Positions 48,691 to 61,900 of a stretch of DNA of 64,000 nucleotides are shown here, piece after piece. The notes under the pieces were generated by a model. The model saw nothing but the letters and a program-made list of their open reading frames with translations, was not told the origin of the DNA and did not search any database. Position 1 is the stretch's first letter; the number at the start of each line of letters is the position of its first letter. The stretch lies in assembly GCA_009617715.1 (NCBI GenBank), contig VTFK01000154.1, positions 434,001 through 498,000 on the forward strand. Reading direction: 5' to 3'. Source of the DNA: Plectrocnemia conspersa (lineage: Eukaryota; Arthropoda; Insecta; Trichoptera; Polycentropodidae). A program made the translations under genes and the position numbers.

Positions 48691-49317
48691 CTAATTCTAC
48701 TACATATGTACATGCATAGATATCTACATATACATTTACAGACGTATGGGATACAGACACATATTTTATGTCAATAAATAGGAAATCGATCCAAACGTTA
48801 GAAAATCATTATTTTAGTAGTTATAAATGTAGAAATAGTTATAAAGTATAAACCAGGGGTAAGCTAATATAATACGTTGACCGCGAATACTTGTCGTGTA
48901 AAACACTGGAAATAATAGAAAATAACCGATAACCATACATGAAAATAAATTTTGAATTCATAACGATATGAATATTTACACACTTCATTGATAAAATATA
49001 TTAGTGTTACAAGCTGCGATAAAAATTAGGTTTTGCATTTTTTTGAAGTATATTTTCACTATATTGTAAAAAAATAATTCTAACTTAGAAGTTGAATCTT
49101 GACATTTGCACGCTATTCCAATAATGTAAGTGTACAGTAAAGACCAATTATTCAAATATTTCAATACTAAACATCTATTACATTAGAAGTTCATTATTTG
49201 CGTTAAGATGCCTTATAAATTTTGTGAGAATTAAAAAAAATCACATTCATATAGAAAGAAAAAATATTATATTTTTGTTGAAAGTACAAAGTAAAATCAA
49301 GCGTGTTACATAAATGA
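48690..49317. other. AT-rich intron
   Basis: No supported feature before the tRNA-like relic. Confidence 0.4.
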
Positions 49318-49378
49318 TGGGATTCGAACCCAGATTTTTTGGATATTTGACCAGTGTTACACCGATTCTACTACTGGT
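49317..49378 (-). mobile_element. tRNA-derived relic (SINE-like) with A and B boxes
   Basis: On the minus strand TAGTAGAATCGG (49362-49373) fits the pol III A-box TRGYNNARNNGG. About 30 nt later GGGTTCGAATCCC (49319-49331) fits the B box GGTTCGANNCC and a tRNA T-arm. A complete cloverleaf with paired acceptor stem is not apparent, so this is more likely a tRNA pseudogene or SINE head than a functional tRNA. A related, more decayed copy lies at 63165-63215. Confidence 0.55.
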
Positions 49379-49699
49379 TTATTGTGCATTATATATTATT
49401 TTCTAGTTTAATAAATTTTAAAATAAAAAAATTGTATTTAAGGTAGTGATACTATTAATTTAATGCTAATATGTGTTCACTGTAACATATACAATATGAG
49501 AATGAAACTAAAATTTACAGTATAGTAATAATGACTTATTATTCTGAAATCATATTTAAGGGCTTGTGATATTTATTCTAAATTTTTGGTTTTTAAAAAA
49601 TCGAATTATATGTATAAAACTGTGTCAGTTTTTATGCGAGTATTATAACGTCAGGGTCACTAGTATGGCAAACGAATGGTTACATATGGTAATTAAAAA

Positions 49700-50600
49700 A
49701 AGTATAGTAATCTTATAGTAATTTAATGAATGAGATCGGCGGACGAGACGCCGCTAGTCGTCGTGGTATATCAAAGAAACACGTTGCTCTTGTTGCTGCC
49801 ACGTCAGTGTTGCTAGAGTGCCTAGCTTGTAGCCAAATAAATCGGCCCCCACATTAAATTTTAAGAACCATTAAATACTTGAATTTAAACTTAAACTTAT
49901 AATCTCGCAAGGTAAAAAGTAGAACATACAGTAATTTAATGGTTATGCAATCTAATTATCGGACCATTATAAAAATACCCCTGAGCAAACAAGCGTATTA
50001 CTCTAAACGAGTACAACACACTACAACAACGGGGGCACTCGTTCATCGTTCACGCGAAACGGCCGACATTACGACAACATTACCAACTTCCTGACAATAA
50101 ACGCAAACATTCGTACATGTTTATGTAAATAGGGTATGATTCAATCCCCCAGTAGTAGTAGCGTAGCAGTAGGTATATATGTGTATATATTCACATTTTT
50201 TTGCCACCCGTATTCCCGAATTCACCGTCACGGATTTCATTGAAAATACTTTCCATGAAAGCATTATGGCAAATTTATCTCACAAAACAGCTAATGGTAT
50301 TCCCAACGCGTTTAATGTAGTCAGCTTGTACGTGAAGAAACTTACGGTTTCGTAAAGGATTTGCCGGCGTGGGGGGACCGGGCACGGGGGGCTGATTCCC
50401 CGCGGTGGGGCTCCACGCACCGATGCAGACCCCGCGGAGGTGAAAATCAAGGGTAGGCGCCTTCTACACAGGGCGGACCGAATACGTGGGGTTCCTGCTA
50501 TATGGCCGGATAAAAGCGAAACGAACCGGGGATCAGCCGAACCCATTTTTTACACATTGCAATAAAACGAGTTACGCTCAGTCGCGCAGTCCCTAACGTT
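49700..50600. promoter_or_regulatory. GC-richer intronic islands including a G-run block
   Basis: The block at about 49735-49860 contains CGAGACGCCGCTAGTCGTCG. The block at about 49970-50110 is mixed. The block at 50350-50550 is the richest, with G6-ACC-G3-CAC-G6 at 50371-50391 and two CCCCGCGG words (50397 and 50432). The 88-codon minus frame (50280-50546) has no domain. Probably regulatory noncoding DNA. Confidence 0.3.
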
Positions 50601-51310
50601 TAATACGTAATTTGTGTTTATTTTTATTTATTTTTTTAGAGTTTACTCTGAATTTTACTCAATTGACTTAACATTGTGCTATTAAAAGCGACTTACAGAA
50701 TAAAATACTGTATTATTTTAACTGGCTCTCGAGATTATCCGCAAACTTATTTGAATAAATCAAAATTTTGGATCTACAACAAGAAAGTACGTACTTAAGA
50801 ATTTCCTTCCAGTGCATTGTTAGAATTTGTGTAATATGAATAATGCAAAGTTTATTTTTTTTCAGAAAGATATTTTTATGCTATCATACTTATTCTATGC
50901 AAACATTTGAAAACTTTAATGTAAAGACAGAACCAAATGATGTTCTGACTTCCATGTTTATCAGTTAAACAATTTTGTAATAACTTTTAAATTTGATAAA
51001 GTATTTACTAAATATCTAAAATTTAATTTTTTTTAATTAATACTTAATAAAACAATTAGTTTGTACTATTTTTATTAGATAAAACATAAGCAAAATTTTA
51101 TAGAAAGTTCTGGTTTTAATTAGAAATGTCAATGATAGTTTCTGTTTTATTTAAAACAGAAATAAAATATATAAATTAGCATGTATTTTTTTATTGAAAG
51201 ACATTTAAACACATATAACACTAATTATAACTAACAAAATTTGTTCTATATATAAAACTTAAACATATGTACAAGTTTTGGTAAAAATTTTAATCTAAAT
51301 AAAATACTAG
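50600..51310. other. AT-rich intron
   Basis: AT-rich, no supported feature. Confidence 0.4.
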
Positions 51311-51319
51311 CGCGTAATA

Positions 51320-51960
51320 ATATTTATGGGTAATCTTAAATCAGCAGTGTCGAGTTTGAAATATTGCCTTAGAAAATATATACTCTTTTTAATACACAAA
51401 TTTGCATATCACACACAGGATCGCTCCTTAGCGATCCAGTCGCCTATAATATACCCGAAATTGATTATCATGACGTATCTACTAAGTTTTCTTGCCCAAA
51501 TTTCCCTATCGCCATATATTATATCACACAATCGATCAAATCCACTTTCCCACGGCAGAAATCACAAGCAACACAATCGTTACCGCTTTTGACATTTTCG
51601 AGCATTCGTGAGTTTTTCCCTTCGTGCTGGTCTCCCACGAAGACCTGTTGCCCGGCTCGCGGTTCAAACTTACCCCCTGCTTATTTTTTCCCTTCCCTAC
51701 CCCCATCCACTAGCACACAGCACTTGAGGTTTCCATGAACACACCCTAATGAGGATAGCAACCAGTCACGTAAAAATACGGATAATATCGCCTCTTTTCT
51801 CTCGTGCACAAAGACCGCTCTGTTTTGGTACGCGCCTCTCCAAATGGATCCCTTTTCAGTTGGTCCTGCGCTCGTGGAAAATATAACCCTTCGCTTTTAT
51901 TGCCGCGTCGTGTTCTTTCGCATTACATTATTCACACTTTTACCCATGTGCGTGTGTGAA
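51320..51960. promoter_or_regulatory. GC-richer intronic island
   Basis: A long complex stretch with pyrimidine-rich blocks (TTCCCTTCCCTACCCCCATCC near 51692) and TCGTGCTGGTCTCCCACGAAG (ends TCGTG / CACGA pair) near 51623-51643. An 88-codon plus frame (51326-51592) lacks a domain. Candidate conserved noncoding element. Confidence 0.25.
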
Positions 51961-54190
51961 AAAAATGTAAAAATTGGAAAGACGATCGCTACTTTCAAGC
52001 GGCTAAAGTGCATATAAAATATTTTATTTAATAGTGAATCGTTGATAAAAATATTAGTAAACGAACCCCTTTAATATTAAAATTAATATAAATAACTAAA
52101 TATTGATGTGTCAATAAAAACATAAACCTGAACTTGCCAAGTTAGAAATAATTAGAATAAAGCTTTTATAGTATATATATATTACTAATTTATATGTTAT
52201 TAAATTATAATAAATGCAAAAAAATAGTACAGTCCTAAATTGCGTGGTCTATAATGACATTGTATAATTAATATATGTGAATTTTAAATTAAAATTCGTC
52301 TTTTACATGTATTGTATGTATTAAAAAATATCCTTATTACATATTCGTTACTAGCATTAGTTATGTGATCGTCTGTCGGTATACCTATGCTTTATTTATT
52401 TTATATATATTGAATTATTTTTTATGTATTTACAATGCATGAAAAATTAATAAACCATATATTTTTTACAAGAAAATCCGGATAAGGACATTGTCCAAAA
52501 ATATATAAGCCTGCCCCCAAAAATATTAGTATTAATTTCACATTAAAATTTCACTTGGGTATAAATGAGCGCATTGGAATACAGGGGATTATAACTCAAA
52601 ATATGTAAGCGTTAAATGTAATAAATCAGCTGAAAGCAAATAGTGAATAATAATAGCAAAATATTGCACTTTGCAATATAATTTAAAATTTTTTGTTACA
52701 AAAATTAAACAAAGTTTCTTTTATCTTATTACTTAAAAATTTGGCCTAAGATAGCAGATATTTTTCATATTAGCTTGAATCAAGTCTAAAATTAATAAAT
52801 ATAAGCTCTGGACTTTATTAAAAAAATATAGTATGTATTTTCAGTTTCTACAGTATCAAAGAAAATATGATATGATCATTTTTTTCATAAATATAATCAT
52901 CGTTATAAAAAAAAAAAATAATAAAAAAAGTATGCATAAAATTTTAAATAAAAATTATAACTAAAAATTTTCGTTTCCACAATATTGAATAACATTGTCA
53001 ATAATAACATACAAAATATACATCAGCAAAATACGACTTACTTAAGTTATTATGTGATGTTCTTAATCCATGTTTATGTTCTTATAAGATATACTTTAAA
53101 AACACAGTCATGCTATAAATATATAATATTCACTCATTCTAATCTATTAGACACGTTAAAAAAACTAAGAATAATAGTGTTTTTGTAAGTTCCAAGAAGC
53201 GACACAAAATTTTTTTGTACTTATCGGTAGAATCGTAGAAATAAAATATTTGTATGTATATAGTTAATATCTGTCTAAAAAAGCATAGACATTAAATCAT
53301 AAAAAAAAGAATGCTATATATTTATTAAATTTATTTATTTTTTGTAACTACAAAAAATGCAATTTCAGTTATATGTACCTACAAAACGGCAATTGTAGAA
53401 TTATATCTTAAGCATTAGGCATTTAGGGATAAATCAGATAGTATATTAAAAATATTTGTAGCAAATATTCTTGCTATTGATAATACTAACTTGATTTTTA
53501 TTTCTATTAGCTAAATTCTGAGCAAACTTTGAATTATTGGTTAAAAGTCCGCTATTCAGTGAGTGTTAGAATAATATCATCTACTACATTTATTATTTTC
53601 TACCTAATAAAATTTTTAGTTGTTCAATAGTTGTTTGTATTTTTTTATGTTTTTAACGTTATATTAAATAAATAAATAATATTTGTATTTGATTCCGAAC
53701 TATATAAAATACGAAAAATGTCGTTATAATTAATCTGCTCTCATTTAAATATATTTTTGGAAGGAACTTTAAAAATAAAATTTATTGGCAATTTTAAAGC
53801 ATTTGTAAAAAATATATTATATCAATGAGCTGCTTATTTATTTTTTCTGAATTTTAGTACTATTAATATTGTGTTTACTTAAAGTTTTTTAAAGGACGGC
53901 ACAAAAGCCAAAATTTCTGAGAATTCCCGAATTGTCTTGACACAGAATCTCTAATTTAAACCCAGGTATTTTAAGTCACAAACATACATCACACATTTTA
54001 ATCGGACATATTATAAAATATAAAATTTTATTCTAAAATAGATCTAGACGCCGAATCTAAAAATCTTGCACCATATGCAGTGAATAATAATTAAAATACT
54101 AATAGTAATTTTTTTCATGTTTTTTTAAACAACAATAACTGTCTTCCTGTTTATTATATTTATATTATCTATTATATTAAATCATACAAT
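51960..54190. other. AT-rich intron
   Basis: AT-rich desert with Asn/Ile/Tyr-rich chance frames. No supported feature. Confidence 0.45.
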
Positions 54191-55170
54191 AATTCATGCG
54201 TATGGCAAGAAAATTATTCGTATTCGCCGAGGAGGTCGTAATCTTTCATGCTTATTGCGTTCGTATACATTGTACCCCTAATGAATTTGTTTGTCGGCGA
54301 AACCCCGTGAAATTATCCCTTCCTGTGGCCATTAACGAAAACCTAACGAAATTACAACGTTTCGTGTATGCGCGTTGAACGTCGCTGATATATTTACTTT
54401 CGCCCTAATACGTTCAACTATATAAATATTTTCACTAAGAACCGCATACAAAGCGTTACGAGTTAATATTTGAACTGTTACCATATGTAATAAGTTTATT
54501 TTGTTTTATAATATGTACATATGTACCTAATACATATTCAAAATACTGTGTAAGATTTTCATATGGAATAAAAAAGACATTAAAGTTAGACGGATAATAA
54601 AGAAATTTTCTGAACGCGATTCTAGAGTTGCACAGCCACGAAAACCCTGTTGAATTATTCATGCTACCAAAATGGTGCAATGATCTGATATTACATTACG
54701 ATAAGACAATTATTGTTCATCGCCAGACAACTGAAATATTCAGTAATTCGCAGAATGGCGTGCAACTCGTTTAAGAACCGTTTTCGGCGTTTAGGCAGGA
54801 GCTTTCGCGAGAAAAACACACAAACATACAAACGTAAATAACGTATTTGAGTTGGTTCCAAGATATCAATTAAAAAAATAACAAATAATTTATTTTTTTA
54901 TTAGTGCTTGGATTTCTAGAATAAAGGTAAAATATTTGTTTGTAATTTAAAAGCAAAAAATTGGCTAATATCCAAACGAGAACGATCTGGTCTCTATTTA
55001 CGATTGGCCTTCACCTTATTAGGGCATGTGGGGAATTTTGTTTATTGCAGGTCCACAACGCTCTGCGACATTGGAACAATACCAAGAGAAAAAAATATTC
55101 CGACCTTCGACCACTTAAACGGCGCCCTTAACGTTTACCCCGTGAAAAATGGGCAATAAAAATAATAAGT
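54190..55170. promoter_or_regulatory. Series of GC-richer islets
   Basis: Islets at about 54190-54390, 54590-54840 and 54970-55160. The last contains GACCACTTAAACGGCGCCC. Open frames are 60-74 codons without domains. Their composition contrasts sharply with the neighbouring deserts. Confidence 0.2.
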
Positions 55171-55289
55171 AGTGTACACATTGAGACGTTATCGAGCGTT
55201 ATTTAGCATCATCTCCTGGTCCTATGTTTTTGCTATATACTTAGATCATCTCTGAAATACGCATTGTAGCTTTTATAAATTAAAAAATA

Positions 55290-55830
55290 TCATTTACTAC
55301 TTTCTGCTTTTAAGGCCGAAGGGGTGTGACTTTGCAGCCAAAATAAACGGTGGATAAAGCTAGTAACAGTTATTAAGTACAACTTACCAATAATGTCGAG
55401 TTGTATTTTGTAGACTAAGTGCTGATGAAGCAGCTGGTAGAGGTGTCTCGTAGATGTTCCGCTAAGGTTTCTCGTGATTGTTGTTGTTTTCAATCTGGTT
55501 ATCTGCCGTCTCGAATCGTATGATCGTCTCTGACCCTCTCATTTGCCAATGTAACAAATTATTAGATCTTTTATACTCTTGATTCGATACATTTCTGCCG
55601 AATCACATATGTGGATGTTGGTAGGGCAATTGCATCACTTGAATATTTGACCAATAAAATATGTTGACACCTTGAATAAATGAAATTGAAAAGTCGTACT
55701 TTCGAAGATCGCTTATACAAGGAATAGATTTCAATAGCGGTTTTTACTGTGATAGATGCATTGTCTAATAAATCCTTAACCACAAAAGGGTAGTTTTTCT
55801 GGTGACCATGAGCGGTTAACGGGTGGATGT
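55290..55830. other. Mixed-composition segment with short minus-strand frames
   Basis: Three minus-strand frames of 67-70 codons (55290-55493, 55571-55783, and 55909-56121 beyond) have rather balanced amino-acid composition. None shows a domain or paired splice sites that would join them convincingly. Treated as noncoding. Confidence 0.2.
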
Positions 55831-56690
55831 GCTAACAGGGGTATCTAGATGTATTCAAAAATTCATATATTTTTAAATATTAGGTATTTTGATATACATT
55901 TCAAAAAATCAGGTATTTAATATATAACTATAAGAATCACGTATGTATATGATGACTTGCTCAAATTTACCGTATTTTTGTAAGTCTTGGTAAGCCTGTA
56001 CTTTTAACGAGCAGTGTACTTTTAATAAATTGTATTTAGTTAAAAATGCACGATGAACTGTAAATATCCTCAAACACAAAGTATTACAAATTTGATTGTT
56101 TGTGGCTTTATTGGCTACCAAAATAATGTTTTGACATTGTTGTATTATATAAATTTATCATTTAATTATGAGTATTATTGTTTTTTACTCGAAAAAACAC
56201 TAGTAATTATTCAGCTTTAAATTAATTAGAAACCCTACTTTTAATTGGTATTTTAATGCGAGTTAGCTAATTAATTAGGAATTTAAACTATTAAAATTTA
56301 ATTATCAGTCCGTAAAATCCGTGATAAAAAGTTTACCATTGTCTATGCTACACTATAGTTGCATTACATTTTTGATTTATAATATAAACAACTATGTTGA
56401 TATACTTATTTAACGATACATACAATAAACGTTATTAATAAGCAGTATAAATAAATAGTTATGCGGTTTGAATATAGTGTTTATAATTAATTGCAAATAT
56501 TGCAGATTTAGTTTTCGTGATTCCTGATTTTTTACAATGTTGGTAAAATAAAAGCATCCATTATACTTTGCCTTAAAGCATTAAAGCATTATTTTCTTAA
56601 AAGCATCGAATGATAATATTTAAATTGTTTTATTGCGATCTCGCATTATTGATTTTACTAGGATGTTTTTATAAATGCGTAGCATACAGT
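55830..56690. other. AT-rich intron
   Basis: AT-rich, no supported feature. Confidence 0.4.
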
Positions 56691-57230
56691 CATGCAACAA
56701 AGTTCAAACAGGACTCTCGATAAGATCATGATAATGAATGAAATATGTTATCATTCAATTCAAGACGTTTTAGATATATTGCCAGCAATATCGAGAAAAG
56801 AGAAATACAACAACGAAAAAATATAGCGTCATGCAAATCCTGATAATTGGATTAGTCTACGTCAATGTTCTCCGACAAGAGTTTCTCCGGTCCAATATTG
56901 GTTCACGTATTGGACTGGCACATTCGGCACGTAGCATTTATCCAGCGCCATCTCTAGATTAGCTCACTTTTTGGTCCGTGGAGTGACTACAATTTTAAGA
57001 CTGTTTATATTGGCGCCATATTCGAGCTTTCTGTTTGTGTTTCCTTGCGTGCGGATTTCGGGAAATTGCTCCAATTTTGTTTGCCGCCACTCTGAGCACA
57101 ACGTCACGATTCAATAATCTGCCGAGTTTATCTGTATCCTTTGCTTTGTACTCTTATTACGCTAGTGTGGCGATGGGGCAATCTAGAATTATATTTATTG
57201 TGGATACTCATACGTGATGTTTGCTGTTCG
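56690..57230. promoter_or_regulatory. Complex island with an inverted CCAAT pair
   Basis: GTCCAATA (56890-56897) and TATTGGAC (56908-56915) are exact reverse complements 10 nt apart, giving two opposed CCAAT boxes of the NF-Y type. AGCGCCATCTCTAGA follows near 56944. A 60-codon plus frame (57035-57217) has no domain. Candidate regulatory element. Confidence 0.3.
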
Positions 57231-57399
57231 ACTAAAGATAATAGCGGTTTTCTTTATGTTTTCATTGAAAATGATAAAAAAATGTTGAAGCACTTATATA
57301 CAAAAAAATTCACCTCTCCCTCTTTTATTTTTTTTTTTAACAACCCTGTATGTTGGTATTGGAAAAGCTAACAGACAGCTTATTACCCTAATTGCTGAG

Positions 57400-57720
57400 C
57401 TTTTAATCAGCTCAGTAAACGACACGTTTTAATCACGCCACAAAAACTGCGTCATTGCGACTCATGATACCATACTCCAATATACAAAATACACCTGTTT
57501 CGTACACCAATTAGGGAATTAGCACTAATGAAAAACACGTAGCCAGGCGGAGAGATTTTATTTACCGGCGAAAGCAAAAGGAAGTCACTTAGATAAATTA
57601 AGTCGCAATACGGCGGGCAACAAAACCCCCGACTATTAGCAAATTAACGGGACGCGATTCTATGTAAATTTCACGTTTGTCTCCCACAAGCATAACGACC
57701 GGCACGATAGATCAGTATAA
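57400..57720. other. GC-richer islet
   Basis: Mixed composition with palindromic TGCTGAGCTTTTAATCAGCTCA-type pairing near 57391-57413 and GGCGGGCAACAAAACCC near 57613. No gene recognised. Confidence 0.2.
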
Positions 57721-58289
57721 AAGTCATTGCTTATCAAGCATAAACTAAAATAGCAATTATTTTAACAAAAGAATTTATTAAACAATATATTATTTTATAA
57801 AAGTGAATTTTAAAATTAAAAAAATAATTTTAACTCAAAATACTAATGAAATATTAAGAAGCGTAGTATACAGTTTTGGCTATAATAATGAGGCACCCTT
57901 TAAAATACTGTGTAACTCTTTACAAGTGCATATTTTGACCAAAATGTTTTAGCAAGTAGTTTTACTAATAATTCGAAGAACTATACAAAGGAATTTGTCG
58001 TTTTTAATTGTTCATTTGAGTTTTAAAAAAATATTGCAGGTCAAATTGTCTCGTTTTAGTGACCGTTATGTTTAGTTGCGTGATTTCGGCCTTAATTTTT
58101 TTCAATTCCTAATTTATTTTTAATATTATATAAACATTTGCCAGAGAAACCCAAATTAAGTGTAGCTAAAAGAGCGAATAAAATTTTATTACATATTATT
58201 AACTGAATAGATCGGAAATTAGTAAACACTATAATTGTTCAACGAATGTAGTACTTACAAATCGAAGCCAAAAACTGAATGAAAATGAA

Positions 58290-58960
58290 AGATAACTGTC
58301 CAGAAAGATAGAATGTTGGTTTGTGAGTCCCTTAAAAATCGTTGAGAAACGTCTTTAAATCTGGCTGCTGAATTCTCTGCAAACAAAATGCCATCCATTG
58401 TTTGCATACGATGAGAAAAAGCTCAACAATGCTGAAATTAGAGGTTATAAAGCCTAACACAAACCGTGGCTTACAGAAATAAATAAAACTCGAAGGTTAG
58501 AGTGGGCCCAAAAACACTGAGATTGGACATCTGAAGATTAGGTGAAAGTCATTTGGTCTAATAAATCCAACTTGTAAGATAATTTTAAACTTAAATTGGT
58601 TAATATAAAAAAAATATTAAAAAATTTTAAAGCAGTAATTTTTAAAAATAATCATACGTTTTAAACTTTTTTTTTTAAAGTTTTTGAGCCCTTGGTGTGG
58701 TACACGTGCGCCGAAGAGAATTAATAACTGATTGTGTAGTACCTAAAGTAAAGTATTATGGTGGAAGCGTTATGGCTTACGGTTGCATAGAAATAGCAGG
58801 GGTAGGAAGCTTGTACATTTGCGATGGTGATATGAATAATGATATTTATATTTCAATGTTGAATCCACTTTAGTGGATTAGTTATTAACTTCAAGTAGCA
58901 AAAAAATATTTTATTGATTAGTAACATTTTTCAGTGTAAACATTTGGTATAATTTGTAAT
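58290..58960 (+). mobile_element. Tc1-like DNA transposon, broken transposase
   Basis: Decayed Tc1/mariner transposase in three phases. From 58349: T-S-L-N-L-A-A-E-F-S. After a frameshift, N-N-A-E-I-R-G-Y-K-A. From 58458: H-K-P-W-L-T-E, then R-R-L-E-W-A-Q-K-H, D-W-T-S-E-D and V-I-W-S-N-K-S, interrupted by TGA and TAG. From 58706: V-R-R-R-E-L-I, then Y-Y-G-G-S-V-M-A-Y-G-C and D-G-D-M-N-N-D-I-Y. These match the Tc1 helix-turn-helix end, the W-S-D-E-S block and the G-G-S-V-M-V-W-G block. The first catalytic Asp is Asn (W-S-N). About 100 bp of AT-rich DNA interrupts the D-block to V-R-R-R interval, and the second Asp and Glu of the DD34E triad are missing. Not functional. Element edges and inverted repeats are not certain (possibly from about 57880). 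Confidence 0.88.
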
Positions 58961-58989
58961 AAAATAAAGAGGTATTTTTAAAATCAAAA

Positions 58990-61900
58990 GCGGTTTATCT
59001 AAGAAATAATAATATATGAGTACATATATGAGTACAATGCACAACAAATTAGTATGAAAATGTTTAATGAGTACAAACATACGGTGTGCTTAGCGAGCAA
59101 GCGTTTTAAACTGGACACATTCGTGTGTATGTATATAAACATAAAATTTTCAACGTTTCGTCATAAACGATGTCGTGCAATTCGGTTAATGCAATTTTCA
59201 TTAGGTTAATTAAATGTATATGTGTATGTGTTTGTTTGCGAGTGAATCGTAATTTGTTTGGTTTTATTTAATTATTCGCTTAACAGTTTTGTGCGTGACT
59301 GCGAAAATTCCAAATTAACGTCAGTTGTTGGGGTCGTTAAAAATGAGCTTATGAAAAAAAAACATAACCAATTGGTAACATACTAGCAGGTGGTGAGCTG
59401 ATTAATTTTGATTATGTTTGAAAGTATTTATTTATTCGTGAACTTATTATTATATATGTATTACAAGAAAATACGATAAGAGTTTCTAAAATTTACGACA
59501 TTTTAATTATATGTTTGTTTTCAAAAGGTATTTTTGCTGTTTTATGGGTAATAATAATTAATGCGTGCAAAGAATATTAAAAAGAAATCATTAAAATCCA
59601 GGGTAATGAAAAAGAATAATAATAACTTTCAACTTTCATAGTTTTGTTTGCCTACATACATGGGTATCATATAATTTATCATTCATACATTTTTTGTTGT
59701 GTTCATTTTTTTCCACACCGTGATAATGTAAAAAAACATAAAAGCTTAGATTAAACCATAATTTAGTGTTTAATTTTTTGATATAACAAGTAACCTTAAA
59801 AAAATATAGTTTTACTCTATCACTAATCTTATATATAATTGTTTTAATCCGCTTCTACCACTAGACGCTATACGTTTAATTTGATACTCTGTAAATCGTA
59901 TCGCTTTGTATGAACAGTTTATAGTAATTCACGCAAACAAAGGAAATATTTTAAAATATATTTAATTTACTTTGCTTAATTGATTTCGAAACCTAAGATA
60001 TTGAATTCTTTTGTTTTTAATTGGAGGCTCTGACTGTCGACCAATGAAAAATCAGCATTTAAATATAAAACAAAATAGCCGATAGCAACGCCACAATATT
60101 TTTTTTTATTTTTTCTTGTGCGTTGTTCGATTTGATTGGATATAAATATTCGGATTACAAATTAACCAGGTACGTTTTAACTATGATAATTAAATACATA
60201 CATATACGTGTAAGGCTTATATGTATATATTGATTACACTATATAAATAATTATAAAACAATCTTTGTAATAAAATCCTTAAATTTTTAGTTAATTCAAC
60301 GGGCTCCGAGAGCATAAGTGATTTTTTTGATTCGCAGTACATACAAGTTATCATTGATTCTGATTTAACACACATATTCGTTAGATTTAACTGAATATAA
60401 AACCAGGTACATTTTAAACGTGAACATGTAACATATATTTAGTACGTAGTATGATTAAAAGTTAATGTCGAACCAACCGAAATCTATTTTTTCATCTGTT
60501 GATATTTGGGGATATTATTTTTTACGACGATTGCGTGACAATGATTGTGATGCAGGCGGTTATTCAGCAAAATAAGTTTCGTTTAATTTATGCGTAAGGT
60601 CATCTTATTGCTTGCTTATTGCCGCTAAAAAATATTTATGAATAATATTTAAGATCTAAGCACAATATTCACACAGGGAACTCACAATAATATAACATAA
60701 TAATTTAGCGAGGAATTTTTAAATTAATTTTATAATTGTTCTAAAAAGTTCGTCACAGGCTCTTGACTTTTTTCATGTTTGTATTTTTTGTGCCATATCG
60801 TAATAATATTTAGGGTATTAAGTGAGTGTTTGTATATACCAAGGTATATAAACAAACGAAATTTAGACTATTATAGTATCAAAAACAATTCACCTTGATC
60901 GTTCCATTCTAAGTGACGAATCCGAGTAAGATCTGATATGAATATAAATATGGTTAATGTATACTTGCAATTATCGATTTAACACATAGATTGGTATCTT
61001 TTATTTATGATAAGTTGTCACATTACATAATATTTTAATTGTTTGCCATACGTAAATGTTATGAGATCTTTCATTGCTTCAGAAAATTAACTGTAAACGA
61101 TACAATATAATGGGTAAATGTAACTTTTTGTTTAAAACGAATATCAGATTTTTACTACCATACCATTGTAATAAATTGCCTAATTACTGTTGTTTGTCTT
61201 TTAATATTTGATACTAGAGTGTCAATAGTAATTTTGTTAGAATTACAGTGATATATTATCCACTAACCAAACACTTACTGGCACACTCATAATTTTAGGT
61301 TTTATTTATATTGTTCATAATTCCAATACTACATCATTTTCAATCATCTTTAATTACCACTGTGTAAAAATGCACCGTGAATAAAACACTTTTCATTGTT
61401 TATTTAATTGGATTTAATTGTAAGCGGCCTACTTTTGACTTCTAGAAAAGTTGCCATATAAAAGCAAATTTACAGTTTAAATAATCTGATTTTAGTGTGT
61501 TTGAGAACTACGCAATTGATTTTATCGATTCAAATTGTAAAATATATAGTAAAATCAATTTCTAAAAAAAATATGTTTAGTTTTTAAGAGATTTTAAATA
61601 TAATATATGTATATAATGTAGATTTGTATAAGCTTCTCCATAGATTAAAAAGGTGTAATTACATTTTGACAATTTAAAACAATTTTATATTTTAGAGAAT
61701 TTTTAGAATTTCGTCATAAAAAAAATTTTCAACAAAAAGAGGCAAACTTATAATTAGTTATGCACTTTTACATATTTAATATTAAATTATACACGCGACA
61801 ATTAAATTTTAGTAACATAAGCTAAAAAAACTATAAAAACTAATGAAATATTTTTTTTGTTTCAGGTATGTTCATCTTCACACTAAAGCAACCTAATTTA

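Noticed and set aside
51326..51592. 88-codon plus frame as a possible next CELF exon
   Set aside because: It does not contain the RRM1 continuation (G-C-A-F-L-T-Y) and has no domain similarity.
53955..53985. AAACCCAGGTATTTTAAGTCAC as a third SINE-like relic
   Set aside because: Only a short B-box-like word is shared. No A-box-like sequence at the right spacing.
60163..60420. Repeated AACCAGGTAC(G/A)TTTTAA words as an element pair
   Set aside because: The shared word is about 17 bp and the flanks do not align, so chance or a common motif is sufficient.
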